A DNA stretch of 64,000 nucleotides from Bog-756 sp035949055 (GCA_035949055.1 DASZIO010000002.1:1-64000); one strand, 5' to 3'; positions 1 to 8,544 are shown, counted from the first letter of the stretch. Made by a program: numbers and translations. The notes: generated by a model not told the origin, from the sequence alone.

Positions 1-514
1 GTTTCCCGCCAACACGCAGCTCAACCAGTCAGCCAGAGAGGAGGTCAAGAGGAAAAAGAGTGCTGTTCATTGAATACGACGTGGGAGTGGACGGTGCGAT
101 CGAAATCATTGCACCCGTAATTCACGGAGGAGAACAGTGCAGACCCATCCATCGAGGCTTGGATTACCTGGCGTGAGTCCTTCGATGCCAATGGAATGGC
201 TTTAGAGGCATCCAACACGTTCATCTTCGCCGAGGAATAGGCAAGCCTCGATGGTCTATACGTACATTTCCACTCGCCACACTCCGGCGAGTTCTTCGGT
301 GGCTCGGAGAAGTACTCGCTGAGCCGCCCGAGGGACTATCTCCGAGGTAACCACGCTCCAAGCCCCTCTCCGCCCCCGCGCCCCGCCCTCCCCGTTTCCC
401 CCGGTGGCGCCGCCCCGCCCTCCGCCCGTTGCCCGGCCGCGCTCGGCCCTCCGCGCGTCGCTTTTGGCCCGTTTTGCCCCCCGGGCCCCTCTCTCCCCTC
501 GACACATCACACGG
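1..514. other. Gene-free stretch at window edge
   Basis: No reading frame here has a convincing product. Two overlapping minus-strand frames near 221-549 are rich in Arg and Gly and run through the downstream tRNA, so they are not credible genes. From about 358 to 500 the plus strand is a cytosine-rich, purine-poor tract that marks the region beyond the 3' end of the tRNA. The left 200 bases are less GC-rich than the rest of the window. No gene or RNA could be assigned. Confidence 0.6.
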
Positions 515-587
515 CGCCCACGGCAGGATTTGAACCTGCGACACCTCATTTAGGAAACGAGTGCTCTATCCCCTGAGCTACGTGGGC
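515..587 (-). tRNA. tRNA-Arg (anticodon CCU)
   Basis: The minus strand folds as a complete tRNA. The 7-bp acceptor stem is GCCCACG/CGTGGGC, the D-arm contains AGCTCAGGGGATAGAGC, the 7-nt anticodon loop is TTCCTAA with anticodon CCT, and the T-arm carries GTTCAAATC. The anticodon stem includes one G-T pair. CCT reads AGG (Arg), a rare codon in GC-rich genomes. The discriminator base is G at 515, and the following bases read CCG rather than CCA, so the CCA tail must be added after transcription. Confidence 0.95.
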
Positions 588-598
588 CTCGCAGAAAG

Positions 599-604
599 AT
601 TGTA
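599..604 (-). promoter_or_regulatory. Candidate -10 box for tRNA-Arg
   Basis: On the minus strand TACAAT lies 11 bases upstream of the mature tRNA 5' end, which would place transcription start about 5 bases before the tRNA. No good -35 match is seen at 16-18 bp. Confidence 0.45.
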
Positions 605-709
605 CGTCCCTCGGCGCAGTGACAGCATCCTCGTGCGGTAAATGCAACGCGATCGCGGACTACGTCGGCCCGACACCGACCCACGTCACGTCACGCCCGA
701 CCCGTCGGT

Positions 710-1936
710 TCACTCCCGGTTGGGAACAAGCACGCAACGGGTGCCGCTATAGATGGTCGGCATACACCGGTTGCAATGGATGCACAGTCCCGCTCGGACA
801 GTGCCCTGCTCCCACTGCGAGACCAGATCGGGCTCACGGAGCAGTGCGCGGGCCATGGCGACGAACTCGAAGCCCTCGGCCACCGCACCCTCCACCGTGT
901 CGAGGCGATTCACCCCACCGAGGAGGATCAGCGGCATCGAGAGCGCCGTCCGGAACTGCCGGGCGTAGGGCAGAAAGTAGGCCTCCTCGAACGGGTACTC
1001 CTTCAAGAACCGCGAGCCGAAGACTTTGAACCCCAGCCTGAGTGGCCGAGGGAGGGTGGCGGCGAAGTCGCGCCGGGGTGCCTCACCCCGGAACAGGTAC
1101 ATGGGATTGGAGAGCGAGCTGCCACCGGTCAGCTCGATAGCATCCAACGTGCCGTCAGCCTCGAGCATCCCGGCCAATTCGATGCTCTCGTCGAGCCAGA
1201 ACCCGCCCGCTACCCCATCGGCCATGTTGAGCTTGGCGGTGACGGCAACCCGGTCACCGACGGCAGCTCGGACCGCGGCCACCACCTGTCGGGGGAAGCG
1301 AGCTCGATTGGCCAGGCTCCCTCCCCATCCGTCCGTGCGACGATTGAGCCTCGGGCTCAAAAAGGCGCTCAAAAGGTAGTCGTGTCCAAGATGGACTTCG
1401 ATGCAGTCGAAGCCCGCCTCGACAGCCACCTCGGCTCCTCGCCTGTAGTCATCGGTGATCCGGGCGATGTCGCCGTCGGTGGCCGCCCGGGTGATCGCAC
1501 CGCTCAGGCTCAGCCGCCGTGAGGCAGACAACGAAGGGCTACCGGTCGACCGGCTGTTGGCCACCGGACCGGCGTGCCCGATCTGGGCCGACGCCGCCGC
1601 ACCCGCCGCGTGCACAGCATCGGTGAGTCGTCCCAGTCCCGGGAGGGCGGGCTTCCCCAGCAGCACACAGTGCCGGTCGGTGCGGCCCTCAGGGGAAACG
1701 GCCAGGTAGGCGACGGTCGTCATGGCCGCGCCACCCGAAGCAACCCGCCGGTGGAAGGCGATCAGCTCGTCGGTCACCTCACCCTTCGGCGCCGCGCCTT
1801 CGAACGTCGCTGCCTTGATGATCCGGTTCTTCAGTACGAGGGGGCCGAGCCGGGCCGACTCGAAGACGGCCGATCCCCGCGGCCGGACGTCGGCCGGCGT
1901 CGTGGCCCTCCTCAGGTCGCCGTCCGACGGCGTCAC
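710..1936 (-). CDS. NADH:flavin oxidoreductase / Old Yellow Enzyme family protein
   Basis: A 408-residue FMN-dependent TIM-barrel oxidoreductase of the NADH:flavin oxidoreductase family, expected to reduce activated C=C bonds. The N-terminal LGPLVLKNRII segment, the HLGHDYLLSAFLSPRLN segment (equivalent to the substrate-binding HxxH region) and the RTDGWGGS motif are typical. The C-terminus has a CxxCxxC-type stretch at about residue 385 (CIHCNRC), reminiscent of the Fe-S region of 2,4-dienoyl-CoA reductase-like enzymes, but the protein stops there and lacks their second flavin/NAD domain. The start is the GTG whose GTGA overlaps the stop of the upstream phosphatase gene, indicating translational coupling; the frame is open further upstream but overlaps that gene. 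Confidence 0.85.
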   Translation of the reverse strand: MTPSDGDLRRATTPADVRPRGSAVFESARLGPLVLKNRIIKAATFEGAAPKGEVTDELIAFHRRVASGGAAMTTVAYLAVSPEGRTDRHCVLLGKPALPGLGRLTDAVHAAGAAASAQIGHAGPVANSRSTGSPSLSASRRLSLSGAITRAATDGDIARITDDYRRGAEVAVEAGFDCIEVHLGHDYLLSAFLSPRLNRRTDGWGGSLANRARFPRQVVAAVRAAVGDRVAVTAKLNMADGVAGGFWLDESIELAGMLEADGTLDAIELTGGSSLSNPMYLFRGEAPRRDFAATLPRPLRLGFKVFGSRFLKEYPFEEAYFLPYARQFRTALSMPLILLGGVNRLDTVEGAVAEGFEFVAMARALLREPDLVSQWEQGTVRAGLCIHCNRCMPTIYSGTRCVLVPNRE

Positions 1937-2682
1937 GAATGCAACGCGCCCGACGCTGCGACCGCGTCGGTCACCCGATCGACCAGGGTGGGATGGCACA
2001 CCATCAGGTCTGGCAACCACGGATCTGGCTGCGAGTAGCGGAGGGGAGAACCGTCGAGGCGAGTGGCGTGGAGCCCGGTGGCCATCGCCACCGCCACCGG
2101 CGCGGCCGAGTCCCATTCGTATTGCCCACCGGCGTGCAGGTAGATCTCCGCCTCGCCTCGGATGACTGCCGCGATCTTGGCTCCGGCCGAACCCATGGGG
2201 ACGACGAGCGCTCCCAATTGCTCGGCGACCCGGGAGACGAACGCCGGCGGGCGGCTCCGGCTGACCACGATGCGAGGCCGCGATGCAGCCGCGGCCATCG
2301 GCGGCGGATCGACCGTCCCAAGCACGACCTCGAGCGCCGGCAGGGCTACGGCGCCGACCCCGGCCACGCCATCGACGGAGAGCGCCACGTGGACCGCCCA
2401 GTCGCCACGCCCTTCGCCGTACTCACGGGTGCCGTCCAACGGATCGATGATCCACACGCGACCGTCCGACGTGGCGAGGGCCTCCTCGTGATCGGACTCC
2501 TCGGAGCGGATCCGGTCGGCAGGGAACACCTGGTGCAACCGGCCGGTAAGCAGTTGATCCGAGAATCGGTCCCCCGCCTCGCCGAGGGCCTTCCCACCGG
2601 CGGACCGGGCACGCAGGGCCATGAGCCCGACCCCGGCCTCCGCCGCCAACTCGGCCGCGATCTTGTGGTCTTCGTTCGACAC
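1933..2682 (-). CDS. CysQ-like inositol monophosphatase family protein
   Basis: A 249-residue Mg/Li-sensitive phosphatase of the inositol monophosphatase superfamily. The metal-binding motif DPLDGTREY (residues 80-88) and the EE pair near 61 fit CysQ, the 3'(2'),5'-bisphosphate nucleotidase that removes PAP formed in sulfate assimilation; WDSAAPVAV is the C-terminal metal site. The specific substrate cannot be read from sequence. The start is a GTG preceded by AAGGTG on the minus strand. It lies 86 bp after the SRPBCC gene and overlaps the reductase gene by 4 bp, so it belongs to the ArsR-led operon. Confidence 0.82.
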   Translation of the reverse strand: MSNEDHKIAAELAAEAGVGLMALRARSAGGKALGEAGDRFSDQLLTGRLHQVFPADRIRSEESDHEEALATSDGRVWIIDPLDGTREYGEGRGDWAVHVALSVDGVAGVGAVALPALEVVLGTVDPPPMAAAASRPRIVVSRSRPPAFVSRVAEQLGALVVPMGSAGAKIAAVIRGEAEIYLHAGGQYEWDSAAPVAVAMATGLHATRLDGSPLRYSQPDPWLPDLMVCHPTLVDRVTDAVAASGALHS

Positions 2683-2768
2683 CCGGCGGACACCTTGCCA
2701 CAGCTGGCGGAGGGTGTCGTTGGCCCGATGGGCCGACCGAACGCACCGAGGGCTGTCTCGACGGCGGA

Positions 2769-3305
2769 CTACTCGGGTTCGAGGTGGTGGGAATGCGAAG
2801 GCGGGGGGCCCAGCGTGGACGCCTCAAGTCCGAACGACTCGACGTACCCGGGGTGGATGTCCCGCCAACGGTCCACCGAGCTGAAGGAAGGCTCCGTGCC
2901 CTCGACCGCAGCCTGGAGGAAGTCGAGGCAGGTGTGCCACCCGGCGCCATCCCGTGCCGCCTTGCCCAGCTGATCGAGGATGTCGGTAAGCGTCAACGCG
3001 CATCCTCCCTCAACCGCCTGCAGCTCGATCCGAATCACGTCGGTCCCCCACTCGAACTCGAGCAGCCGAGGAGGCTCGACCTTCATGACCCTGCCGTCGA
3101 ACGTCGGTGCATCCTCGATACTGGACTCGAAGCGCAACGTCGCGCCTGGAACGAGCAGGTCGCCCACCACCGTCTGGGGGAACCAGACGGCCAGCTGGTC
3201 GGGCTCGGTCACCGCCTGCCACACCCGGTCGACCGGATGTGGGTAGTAACGGCTGAATCTGAGCGTTCTGGTACGGGCATCCAAGGTTCCAAGCTCTGCT
3301 GGCAT
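2769..3305 (-). CDS. SRPBCC (AHSA1-type) domain protein
   Basis: A 178-residue START/Bet v1-like protein of the AHSA1 group. The segment YPHPVDRVWQAVTEPDQLAVW followed by a loop with WFPQ and a central GGCALTLTDIL strand is the usual pattern of this fold, which forms a hydrophobic ligand cavity. Function within the group is not predictable. An ATG start has GAGAGGTGAAGGG just upstream. It is 23 bp downstream of an ArsR-type repressor gene; ArsR plus AHSA1 pairs are a common two-gene unit and suggest the repressor controls this gene. Confidence 0.85.
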   Translation of the reverse strand: MPAELGTLDARTRTLRFSRYYPHPVDRVWQAVTEPDQLAVWFPQTVVGDLLVPGATLRFESSIEDAPTFDGRVMKVEPPRLLEFEWGTDVIRIELQAVEGGCALTLTDILDQLGKAARDGAGWHTCLDFLQAAVEGTEPSFSSVDRWRDIHPGYVESFGLEASTLGPPPSHSHHLEPE

Positions 3306-3328
3306 GTCCCTTCACCTCTCTTCGTTGC

Positions 3329-3652
3329 CTACGGCGGGTTGCGGCCGCGGTCGGATCGGTCCAGGTGGCTCCCCAGTGCGTCGAGGCTCGTTTCCCACAG
3401 CAGGCGAAAGGGCGCTAGCCAGTCGTCGATCTCATGAAGCGGCTCAGGCCGTACCCGATAGAGCCGGCGCTGAGCATCCACACGTGCTTCGACCACTCCC
3501 GCGTCCCGCAGCACCCGCAGGTGCTTCGAGACCGCCGGCTGGCTCATCCCCAACTGGCTGACCACCTCGCCGACCGCCGACTCGCCCTCGCGGAGCAGGT
3601 CCAGGATGCGGCGGCGGCTCGGTTCGGCCAGGACCTCGAATGTAGTGGCCAT
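3329..3652 (-). CDS. ArsR-family winged-helix transcriptional repressor
   Basis: A 107-residue winged-helix DNA-binding protein. EPSRRRILDLLREGESAVGEVVSQLG followed by MSQPAVSKHLRVLRDAGVV is the helix-turn-helix of the ArsR/SmtB family (quoted in two parts). No CxC metal-sensing motif is present, so it is more likely one of the non-metal ArsR members that accompany SRPBCC proteins. It is the first gene of a four-gene minus-strand operon. Its ATG lies only 7 nt from a TATATT -10 box, so the mRNA is probably leaderless and the repressor likely regulates its own promoter. Confidence 0.9.
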   Translation of the reverse strand: MATTFEVLAEPSRRRILDLLREGESAVGEVVSQLGMSQPAVSKHLRVLRDAGVVEARVDAQRRLYRVRPEPLHEIDDWLAPFRLLWETSLDALGSHLDRSDRGRNPP

Positions 3653-3659
3653 CCCTTTT

Positions 3660-3689
3660 AATATACCTAGATGTTCATATAACTGTCAA
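3660..3689 (-). promoter_or_regulatory. Sigma70-type promoter of the arsR operon
   Basis: On the minus strand a perfect -35 TTGACA (3684-3689) is followed after 18 bp by TATATT (3660-3665), which ends 7 nt before the ATG at 3652. The predicted start site therefore falls at or next to the start codon. The spacer is AT-rich in an otherwise GC-rich region and has imperfect dyad symmetry bounded by ATAT on both sides (3661-3680), a plausible ArsR operator. Confidence 0.7.
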
Positions 3690-3762
3690 TGCATGTTATC
3701 GATCTAGACCCAGTCCCGACAATCCAGTCCCGTCCAGCCCCGGTCCGGCTGCATGGTCTGGC

Positions 3763-3768
3763 TACAGT
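3763..3768 (+). promoter_or_regulatory. Candidate leaderless -10 box (TACAGT)
   Basis: TACAGT ends 8 nt before the ATG at 3777 and no ribosome binding site precedes that ATG. No -35 match is visible. Confidence 0.4.
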
Positions 3769-3776
3769 GCCCAGCC

Positions 3777-4199
3777 ATGCCGGAGCCGCCCGTCATGGAT
3801 GTCGACCAGCTCCAACGCTTCCTGACCCAGGCCTTCCCGGGGGCGCCGGTCCCCTACATCGTCGAGGCGATCACCGGGGATTCGATCCGGTTGCGACTCC
3901 CGGTGAACGAAGGGCACAGCCGGCCCGGGAACACGGTGGCCGGGCCGGCACTCATGGCCTTGGCGGACTGTGCCGCCTGGTTGGTCATCGTGGCCCAGAT
4001 CGGCCCGGTGGCTCTGTCAGTGACCACCAGCCTGCACATCGATTTCCTCCGCAAACCCGAACTGGTGGACGTGATCGCGCTGGGCACCCTTCTCAAGCTG
4101 GGCAAACGGTTGGGCGTCGCCGAGGTGGCGCTCTACTCAGTCGGTAGCGACCAGGTGATGGCGAAAGCGCAGGTGACCTACTCGATCCCGCCGCCCTAA
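3777..4199 (+). CDS. PaaI-type hotdog-fold thioesterase
   Basis: A 140-residue acyl-CoA thioesterase-like protein of the hotdog superfamily. VNEGHSRPGNTVAGPALMALAD matches the PaaI/YbgC active-site helix region in which an N/G-rich loop precedes a helix beginning with the catalytic acidic residue, and SVTTSLHIDFLRKPE is the typical second half. It likely hydrolyses acyl-CoA or aryl-CoA thioesters; the substrate is unknown. The ATG at 3777 is preferred to the in-frame ATG at 3753 because a TACAGT -10 box lies just before it. It is transcribed divergently from the arsR operon. Confidence 0.8.
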   Translation: MPEPPVMDVDQLQRFLTQAFPGAPVPYIVEAITGDSIRLRLPVNEGHSRPGNTVAGPALMALADCAAWLVIVAQIGPVALSVTTSLHIDFLRKPELVDVIALGTLLKLGKRLGVAEVALYSVGSDQVMAKAQVTYSIPPP

Positions 4200-4311
4200 G
4201 CCTGCGGCCGGTCATTTCCCTTCGACATCCCGGCACCGGCGAGGCAACCGTCATTGCGCCACCCCGCCCGCCGTGTCACCATCGACAGTCGGCCGGGAAA
4301 GGGGACTGGAC

Positions 4312-6033
4312 ATGCACGACCTGGTGATTCGGCAGGGAACGGTCATCGACGGCACTGGTCAGCCGGCCCGGGTGGCCGATGTAGCCGTCGACGGTGACCG
4401 GATCACCGAAGTGGGTGGCCTGGCCGGCGCCTCGGCCCGAAGGACCGTCGACGCCGACGGCCTGCTGGTGACCCCGGGGTGGGTGGACATCCACACCCAC
4501 TACGACGGGCAGGCCACCTGGGATGGGGTGCTCGCCCCGAGCAGCTGGCACGGGGTGACCACCATCGTCACCGGTAATTGTGGGGTCGGGTTCGCACCCG
4601 CCCGTCCCGACCGGCACGACTGGCTCATCGGCCTCATGGAGGGCGTCGAGGACATCCCCGGGACGGCGCTGGCCGAAGGCATTCAGTGGGAATGGGAGAC
4701 GTTCCCCGAGTACCTCGACACCCTCGGGCGCCGCAACTGGACCATGGATGTGGGCACCCAGATCGCCCACGGAGCCGTCCGCTCGTACGTGATGGGCGAT
4801 CGTGGCGCCCACAACGAGCCCGCCATGCCGGAGGACATCGAGTCCATGAAGCGTCTGGTGAAGGAAGCGATCGCTTCGGGGGCACTCGGCTTCTCCACCT
4901 CGCGAACCGTGGCCCACCTGGCCATCGACGGTGAGCCGGTCCCGGGGACCTTCGCCGCCGAGGACGAGCTCTTCGGCATCGGTGGCGCTCTCGGCGAACT
5001 CGGTTCCGGGGTCTTCGAGCTCGCCCCGGTCGGTAGCGCCGGCGAGGACGTGATCGGGCCGAAGAAGGAGGTGGACTGGATGCGGCGGCTGTCGGCCGCC
5101 ATTCAGCGCCCGGTGACCTTCGCGCTCCTGCAGGTCGACAGCGCGCCCGGCCTGTGGCGGGAGCTGATGGACGAGTCCCTTCGCGCCGTGTCGGAAGGGG
5201 CCGACCTCTGGCCCCAGGTGGCGGGCCGGGCGACGGGGCTGTTGTCCGGGCATTTCACCACCTACTGCCTGTTCGACCTGGTCCCCACCTACCAACAGCT
5301 CAAGGCCAAGGACCTGTCGGCCAAGGAATTCGTCGCCGCCCTCCATCGTCCCGAGGTGCGTCGCTCCATCGAATCGTGGGAGCCAGGGGCGGACTCGGAC
5401 CGGATGGAGCAGGCCTACCGCACCACCTTCACCCTCGGTCAACCCCCCGAGTACGAGCCCGGCCCGGAGCGGTCATTGGCCGGCATCGCCGAAGCAACCG
5501 GCCGCACCGCGTTGTCGGTCGCCTACGACGCCATGCTCGAAGACGATGGTCGCGGATTGCTCTACGTCCCTATCCTCAATTATTCGGACGGCGACCTCGC
5601 TCCCGCCCGCGAGATGCTCCTACATCCCCGGGCCGCGGCCGGCCTGGCCGACGGGGGGGCGCACTGCGGTGTCATCTGTGACGCCGGTCAACCCACCTTC
5701 ATGCTCACCCACTGGACGAGAGACCGGACGCGAGGTGACCGGCTACCGCTCGAATGGGTGGTGAAGAAGCAGACTCACGACACGGCCCGGCTCTACGGCC
5801 TCGGGGACCGGGGCACCGTGGAGGAGGGTTCGAAGGCGGATCTCAACATCATCGACTACGGGAGCCTGCAACTCGGGAACCCGACCGTAGTGGCCGATCT
5901 GCCGGCCGGCGGCAAGCGACTCGTGCAGGACGCCACCGGCTATGTCGAGACCATCAAGTCGGGGATCACCACGTTCGCCCAAGGGGAGGAGACCGGAGAG
6001 CGCCCAGGCGTGCTCCTGCGCGGCGCCCGCTGA
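4312..6033 (+). CDS. N-acyl-D-amino-acid deacylase-type amidohydrolase
   Basis: A 573-residue metal-dependent amidohydrolase. The N-terminus MHDLVIRQGTVIDGTG and the metal-binding DIHTHYDGQATWD motif followed by TTIVTGNCGVGFAP are characteristic of the D-aminoacylase/dihydroorotase-like group, in which the conserved Cys and HxH bind zinc. A late GGAHCGVICDA segment supplies the catalytic acid region. The substrate could be an N-acyl-D-amino acid or another cyclic amide. The start at 4312 follows a clear AAAGGGGA ribosome binding site 6-7 nt upstream; the longer in-frame start at 4273 has none. It stands alone between divergent and convergent neighbours. Confidence 0.88.
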   Translation: MHDLVIRQGTVIDGTGQPARVADVAVDGDRITEVGGLAGASARRTVDADGLLVTPGWVDIHTHYDGQATWDGVLAPSSWHGVTTIVTGNCGVGFAPARPDRHDWLIGLMEGVEDIPGTALAEGIQWEWETFPEYLDTLGRRNWTMDVGTQIAHGAVRSYVMGDRGAHNEPAMPEDIESMKRLVKEAIASGALGFSTSRTVAHLAIDGEPVPGTFAAEDELFGIGGALGELGSGVFELAPVGSAGEDVIGPKKEVDWMRRLSAAIQRPVTFALLQVDSAPGLWRELMDESLRAVSEGADLWPQVAGRATGLLSGHFTTYCLFDLVPTYQQLKAKDLSAKEFVAALHRPEVRRSIESWEPGADSDRMEQAYRTTFTLGQPPEYEPGPERSLAGIAEATGRTALSVAYDAMLEDDGRGLLYVPILNYSDGDLAPAREMLLHPRAAAGLADGGAHCGVICDAGQPTFMLTHWTRDRTRGDRLPLEWVVKKQTHDTARLYGLGDRGTVEEGSKADLNIIDYGSLQLGNPTVVADLPAGGKRLVQDATGYVETIKSGITTFAQGEETGERPGVLLRGAR

Positions 6034-6045
6034 TCTTCGGCGACG

Positions 6046-6432
6046 TCACGCGGTGGTGGCGTCCTCTCCCGTGCGTCCGTCGGGCGCCAGCGGAGAACTC
6101 AGTTCACTCTCGGGCGGCGCGGCCGCTTGAGCGGCGAACTCGGCCTGCATCTGGCCGTTCACATGGTGTTCGACGATGAAGGCCAGGAAGGGGACGAAGC
6201 CGGCGGCCACCACCATGAGGATCCGCCCGAGCCGCCAGCGGGCCCGGCGGGCAAGGTCGGCCGCGGCCACCAGGTACACGATGTAGAGGTATCCGTGAAT
6301 CGGCGCCACGATCTCGGCCACCGTCTTGTCGTGGCCCCAGTACTGGATCGGGATGGCCACGAAGACCAGGATCACCAGCGCGGTGCCCACCACGAACGCC
6401 ATGATGCGGTAGCGGGTCAGCGCACCTCGCAC
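6046..6432 (-). CDS. DUF3817 integral membrane protein
   Basis: A 128-residue membrane protein with about three hydrophobic helices (residues ~10-30, 45-60, 70-92). The IHGYLYIVYLVAAADLARRARW segment, with a conserved HG near a helix start, and the EHHVN motif following the last helix are typical of the DUF3817 family (UPF0060-like actinobacterial proteins of unknown role). The C-terminal 25 residues are acidic and disordered. The start GTG is preceded by GAGGAGG. It converges on the amidohydrolase gene with a 12-bp gap. Confidence 0.75.
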   Translation of the reverse strand: MRGALTRYRIMAFVVGTALVILVFVAIPIQYWGHDKTVAEIVAPIHGYLYIVYLVAAADLARRARWRLGRILMVVAAGFVPFLAFIVEHHVNGQMQAEFAAQAAAPPESELSSPLAPDGRTGEDATTA

Positions 6433-6499
6433 GGTCCTCCTCAGCGCGTCCGGCGGTGCCGCGGCGAGGCGCCGCGGCCTCCGGCCGCCGTCGGACGGG

Positions 6500-6964
6500 T
6501 CACCGGCGGCCGGCGCCGGAGTCGGTGTTCAACTCGGCCAGGTACCGGTTGTACTCGGCCAGTTCCGCCGCCTCCTCGGGCGTCTGGGGTACGAACCGCT
6601 CACCGCGGGCTCGGCCTTCCTCGACGGCACCGCCGGCGGCCACGGCCATGTTCTTCCGACGGCCTCCGGTCAGCGCCCAGCCGGGCTCGAGGCCTCCAGC
6701 CTCTGCACCCCCCGCGTCCTCGTCACCAGAGAGCGGGCGCCCGCCCGATCGCCGCGGGGAGACGGCGTTGTCATGGATGAGCTGCCACCACACGTACACG
6801 GCATAGCCAGCGAACAGCGGCCATTCGAAGGTATAGGCCCAGCTCAGGGTGTTGCCGCCCAATGCCCGCCCCAGCTGCCACCACGTGAGCCAGGCGAACA
6901 CCGGCAACAGGACGAGCAGGGTTACGTGCATCCCGATCGACCGGGGCGTGAGGTACCGGCGCAC
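6500..6964 (-). CDS. Small actinobacterial membrane protein
   Basis: A 154-residue protein with two predicted membrane helices: TPRSIGMHVTLLVLLPVFAW followed by TWWQLGRA, and a second helix at FAGYAVYVWWQLIHD. The remainder is polar and ends in a conserved-looking EEAAELAEYNRYLAELN segment. The first helix with a trailing WQL resembles the N-terminus of SURF1-like proteins, but the SURF1 core is missing, so I make no functional call. The GTG start at 6964 is chosen because a TACGAT -10 box lies 6 nt upstream; the frame is open to 7105. Confidence 0.65.
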   Translation of the reverse strand: MRRYLTPRSIGMHVTLLVLLPVFAWLTWWQLGRALGGNTLSWAYTFEWPLFAGYAVYVWWQLIHDNAVSPRRSGGRPLSGDEDAGGAEAGGLEPGWALTGGRRKNMAVAAGGAVEEGRARGERFVPQTPEEAAELAEYNRYLAELNTDSGAGRR

Positions 6965-6970
6965 GCCGTC

Positions 6971-6976
6971 ATCGTA
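6971..6976 (-). promoter_or_regulatory. Candidate leaderless -10 box (TACGAT)
   Basis: On the minus strand TACGAT ends 6 nt before the GTG at 6964, with no ribosome binding site between them and no visible -35 element. Confidence 0.45.
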
Positions 6977-7131
6977 CCGTCGGGCCAGCGGGATCCCCAG
7001 CCGCGCCTGGTCGCCGCATCCCCATAGATCGGATGGGTGCATGCCTACACTCTTTCCCGTCCACCTCTCAGCACTCGGCCACGGTGCCTTCCCTGGAGAG
7101 ACCACCCGGCCGGTGATCGAAAGGACCAGCC

Positions 7132-7911
7132 ATGGACGATCGAGTGAGAATCGGGCTCGCCGAGGCCATCGGGACCATGACCCTCATCGTCGGAGGACCC
7201 GGTACCGCCATCCTCGCCACCGGTGGCTTCTTCCCCCGGGGGTCGGTCGGCGTCCTCGGCGTGGCCCTGGCCTTCGGCCTCAGCCTGTTGGTGGCGGCCT
7301 ACGCGATCGGGTCGATCTCGGGGTGTCACATCAACCCGGCGGTGACGCTCGGGTTGTGGGTGATCGGCAAGACCAAGACCAGGGAGCTGCCCTTCTACAT
7401 CGTCGGTCAGGTGATCGGAGGCCTGGTCGGCGCGCTGATGATCTTCATCATCGCCAACAGCAGCATCATCTCGTTCAGCGCCAAGGCATCGGGCTTCGCC
7501 TCCAACGGTTACGGCGTCCACTCCCCCGGTGGGTTCAAGCTCGGCGCGGTGATGTTGGCCGAGGTGTTCTTCACCGCCGTCTTCGTGTTCATCATCGCCT
7601 CCACCAGCCGGCTCTCGATGCCCGTCGGCCTGACGGGCATCACCGTCGGGCTCACGCTCACCGTGATCCACCTCATCTCGATCCCCGTCGACAACACGTC
7701 GGTGAACCCGGCCCGAAGCCTTTCGACCGCGGTCTTCCAGGGGAGCTGGGCCCTGAACCAGCTCTGGGTGTTCATCGTCTTCCCGATCGTCGGGGGCGTG
7801 CTCGGGGGAGCCACCTGGCGCGCTCTCAGGCCGGCATCCGACGAGATGACCGAAGAGGCGTCAGAAGCGGTGACGCCCGCTCCCTACGGCCGGCGTCCCC
7901 AGCCCGAATAG
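7132..7911 (+). CDS. aqpZ: Aquaporin Z-type water channel
   Basis: A 259-residue MIP-family channel with six hydrophobic helices and two half-helix NPA motifs, HINPAVT (N68-P69-A70) and SVNPARS (N192-P193-A194). The HLISIPV segment supplies His180 and the second NPA is followed by Arg195. Together with the TS before NPA-2 this is the narrow aromatic/arginine filter of water-selective AqpZ rather than of glycerol facilitators, which carry NPARD and a Gly at the His position. AGGACC precedes the ATG as ribosome binding site. The role is osmotic water flux across the inner membrane. Confidence 0.93.
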   Translation: MDDRVRIGLAEAIGTMTLIVGGPGTAILATGGFFPRGSVGVLGVALAFGLSLLVAAYAIGSISGCHINPAVTLGLWVIGKTKTRELPFYIVGQVIGGLVGALMIFIIANSSIISFSAKASGFASNGYGVHSPGGFKLGAVMLAEVFFTAVFVFIIASTSRLSMPVGLTGITVGLTLTVIHLISIPVDNTSVNPARSLSTAVFQGSWALNQLWVFIVFPIVGGVLGGATWRALRPASDEMTEEASEAVTPAPYGRRPQPE

Positions 7912-7958
7912 CCGGCCTCGTGGAGCAGGGGCGATGACCCGCCGTCACAGCCAGACCG

Positions 7959-7964
7959 TACGCT
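7959..7964 (+). promoter_or_regulatory. Candidate leaderless -10 box (TACGCT)
   Basis: TACGCT ends 7 nt before the ATG at 7972; no ribosome binding site or -35 is visible. Confidence 0.45.
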
Positions 7965-7971
7965 GCGGCCG

Positions 7972-8544
7972 ATGACGTACACCACCCAACCACCCACGCT
8001 GTTCCATCCCCACGTCGAGGTAAGAGTCAGCAAGCGCCGGAAGAAGACGGCCGGGGCGCACTGGGAAGGCGACCGCATCGTCGTCGTGGTTCCCACCCAT
8101 CTGCGGGGCGCCGACCGGGACGAGATGGTCGAGAGCCTCTCCCGCAGGCTGGCCAGCCACCGCCCCTACCTGCACGCCTCCGATGCCGAGCTCGAGCAGC
8201 GGGCCCGGATCCTCGGCCAGCAGTATCTCGACGGTGTCACGCCCGCCTCCATCCGCTGGTCCCCCACCCAGATCAAGCGCTGGGGGTCATGTACCCTCGA
8301 GACCCGCGAGATCCGTATCTCCGAGCGGCTGCGGGTGGTGCCGGACTGGGTGCTCGACGCGGTCATCGTCCACGAGCTGGTCCACCTGTTCGAGCCGACC
8401 CACTCGGCCCGGTTCCTTCAACTCGAGCAGCGCTACCCGCGCCGGGATGAGGCCGACGTGTTCCTCGAGGGCTACGCACTCGGCCTCCACATGCCCGATG
8501 CCGGCGACGATGCCCCCGCCGACCGGCACCGGGCAGTCACCTAG
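7972..8544 (+). CDS. YgjP/SprT-like zinc metallohydrolase (DUF45)
   Basis: A 190-residue protein of the M48-clan YgjP family. RWGSCT is the conserved family signature before the active site, and HELVH (His134, Glu135, His138) with His144 in PTHSARF gives the HExxH zinc site plus third ligand, spaced as in YgjP/SprT-like proteins. These are putative metal-dependent peptidases of uncertain substrate. The N-terminal half has the usual basic VSKRRKKTAG strand. The start ATG is placed 7 nt after a TACGCT -10 box. Confidence 0.85.
   Translation: MTYTTQPPTLFHPHVEVRVSKRRKKTAGAHWEGDRIVVVVPTHLRGADRDEMVESLSRRLASHRPYLHASDAELEQRARILGQQYLDGVTPASIRWSPTQIKRWGSCTLETREIRISERLRVVPDWVLDAVIVHELVHLFEPTHSARFLQLEQRYPRRDEADVFLEGYALGLHMPDAGDDAPADRHRAVT

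Noticed and set aside
221..549. Two Arg-rich minus-strand frames at the window's left edge
   Set aside because: They run through the tRNA gene and consist of Arg/Gly low-complexity residues.
6500..7105. SURF1-like assignment of the small membrane protein
   Set aside because: Only the first helix plus a WQL motif resembles SURF1; the second helix and C-terminal region do not match, and the SURF1 core domain is absent.
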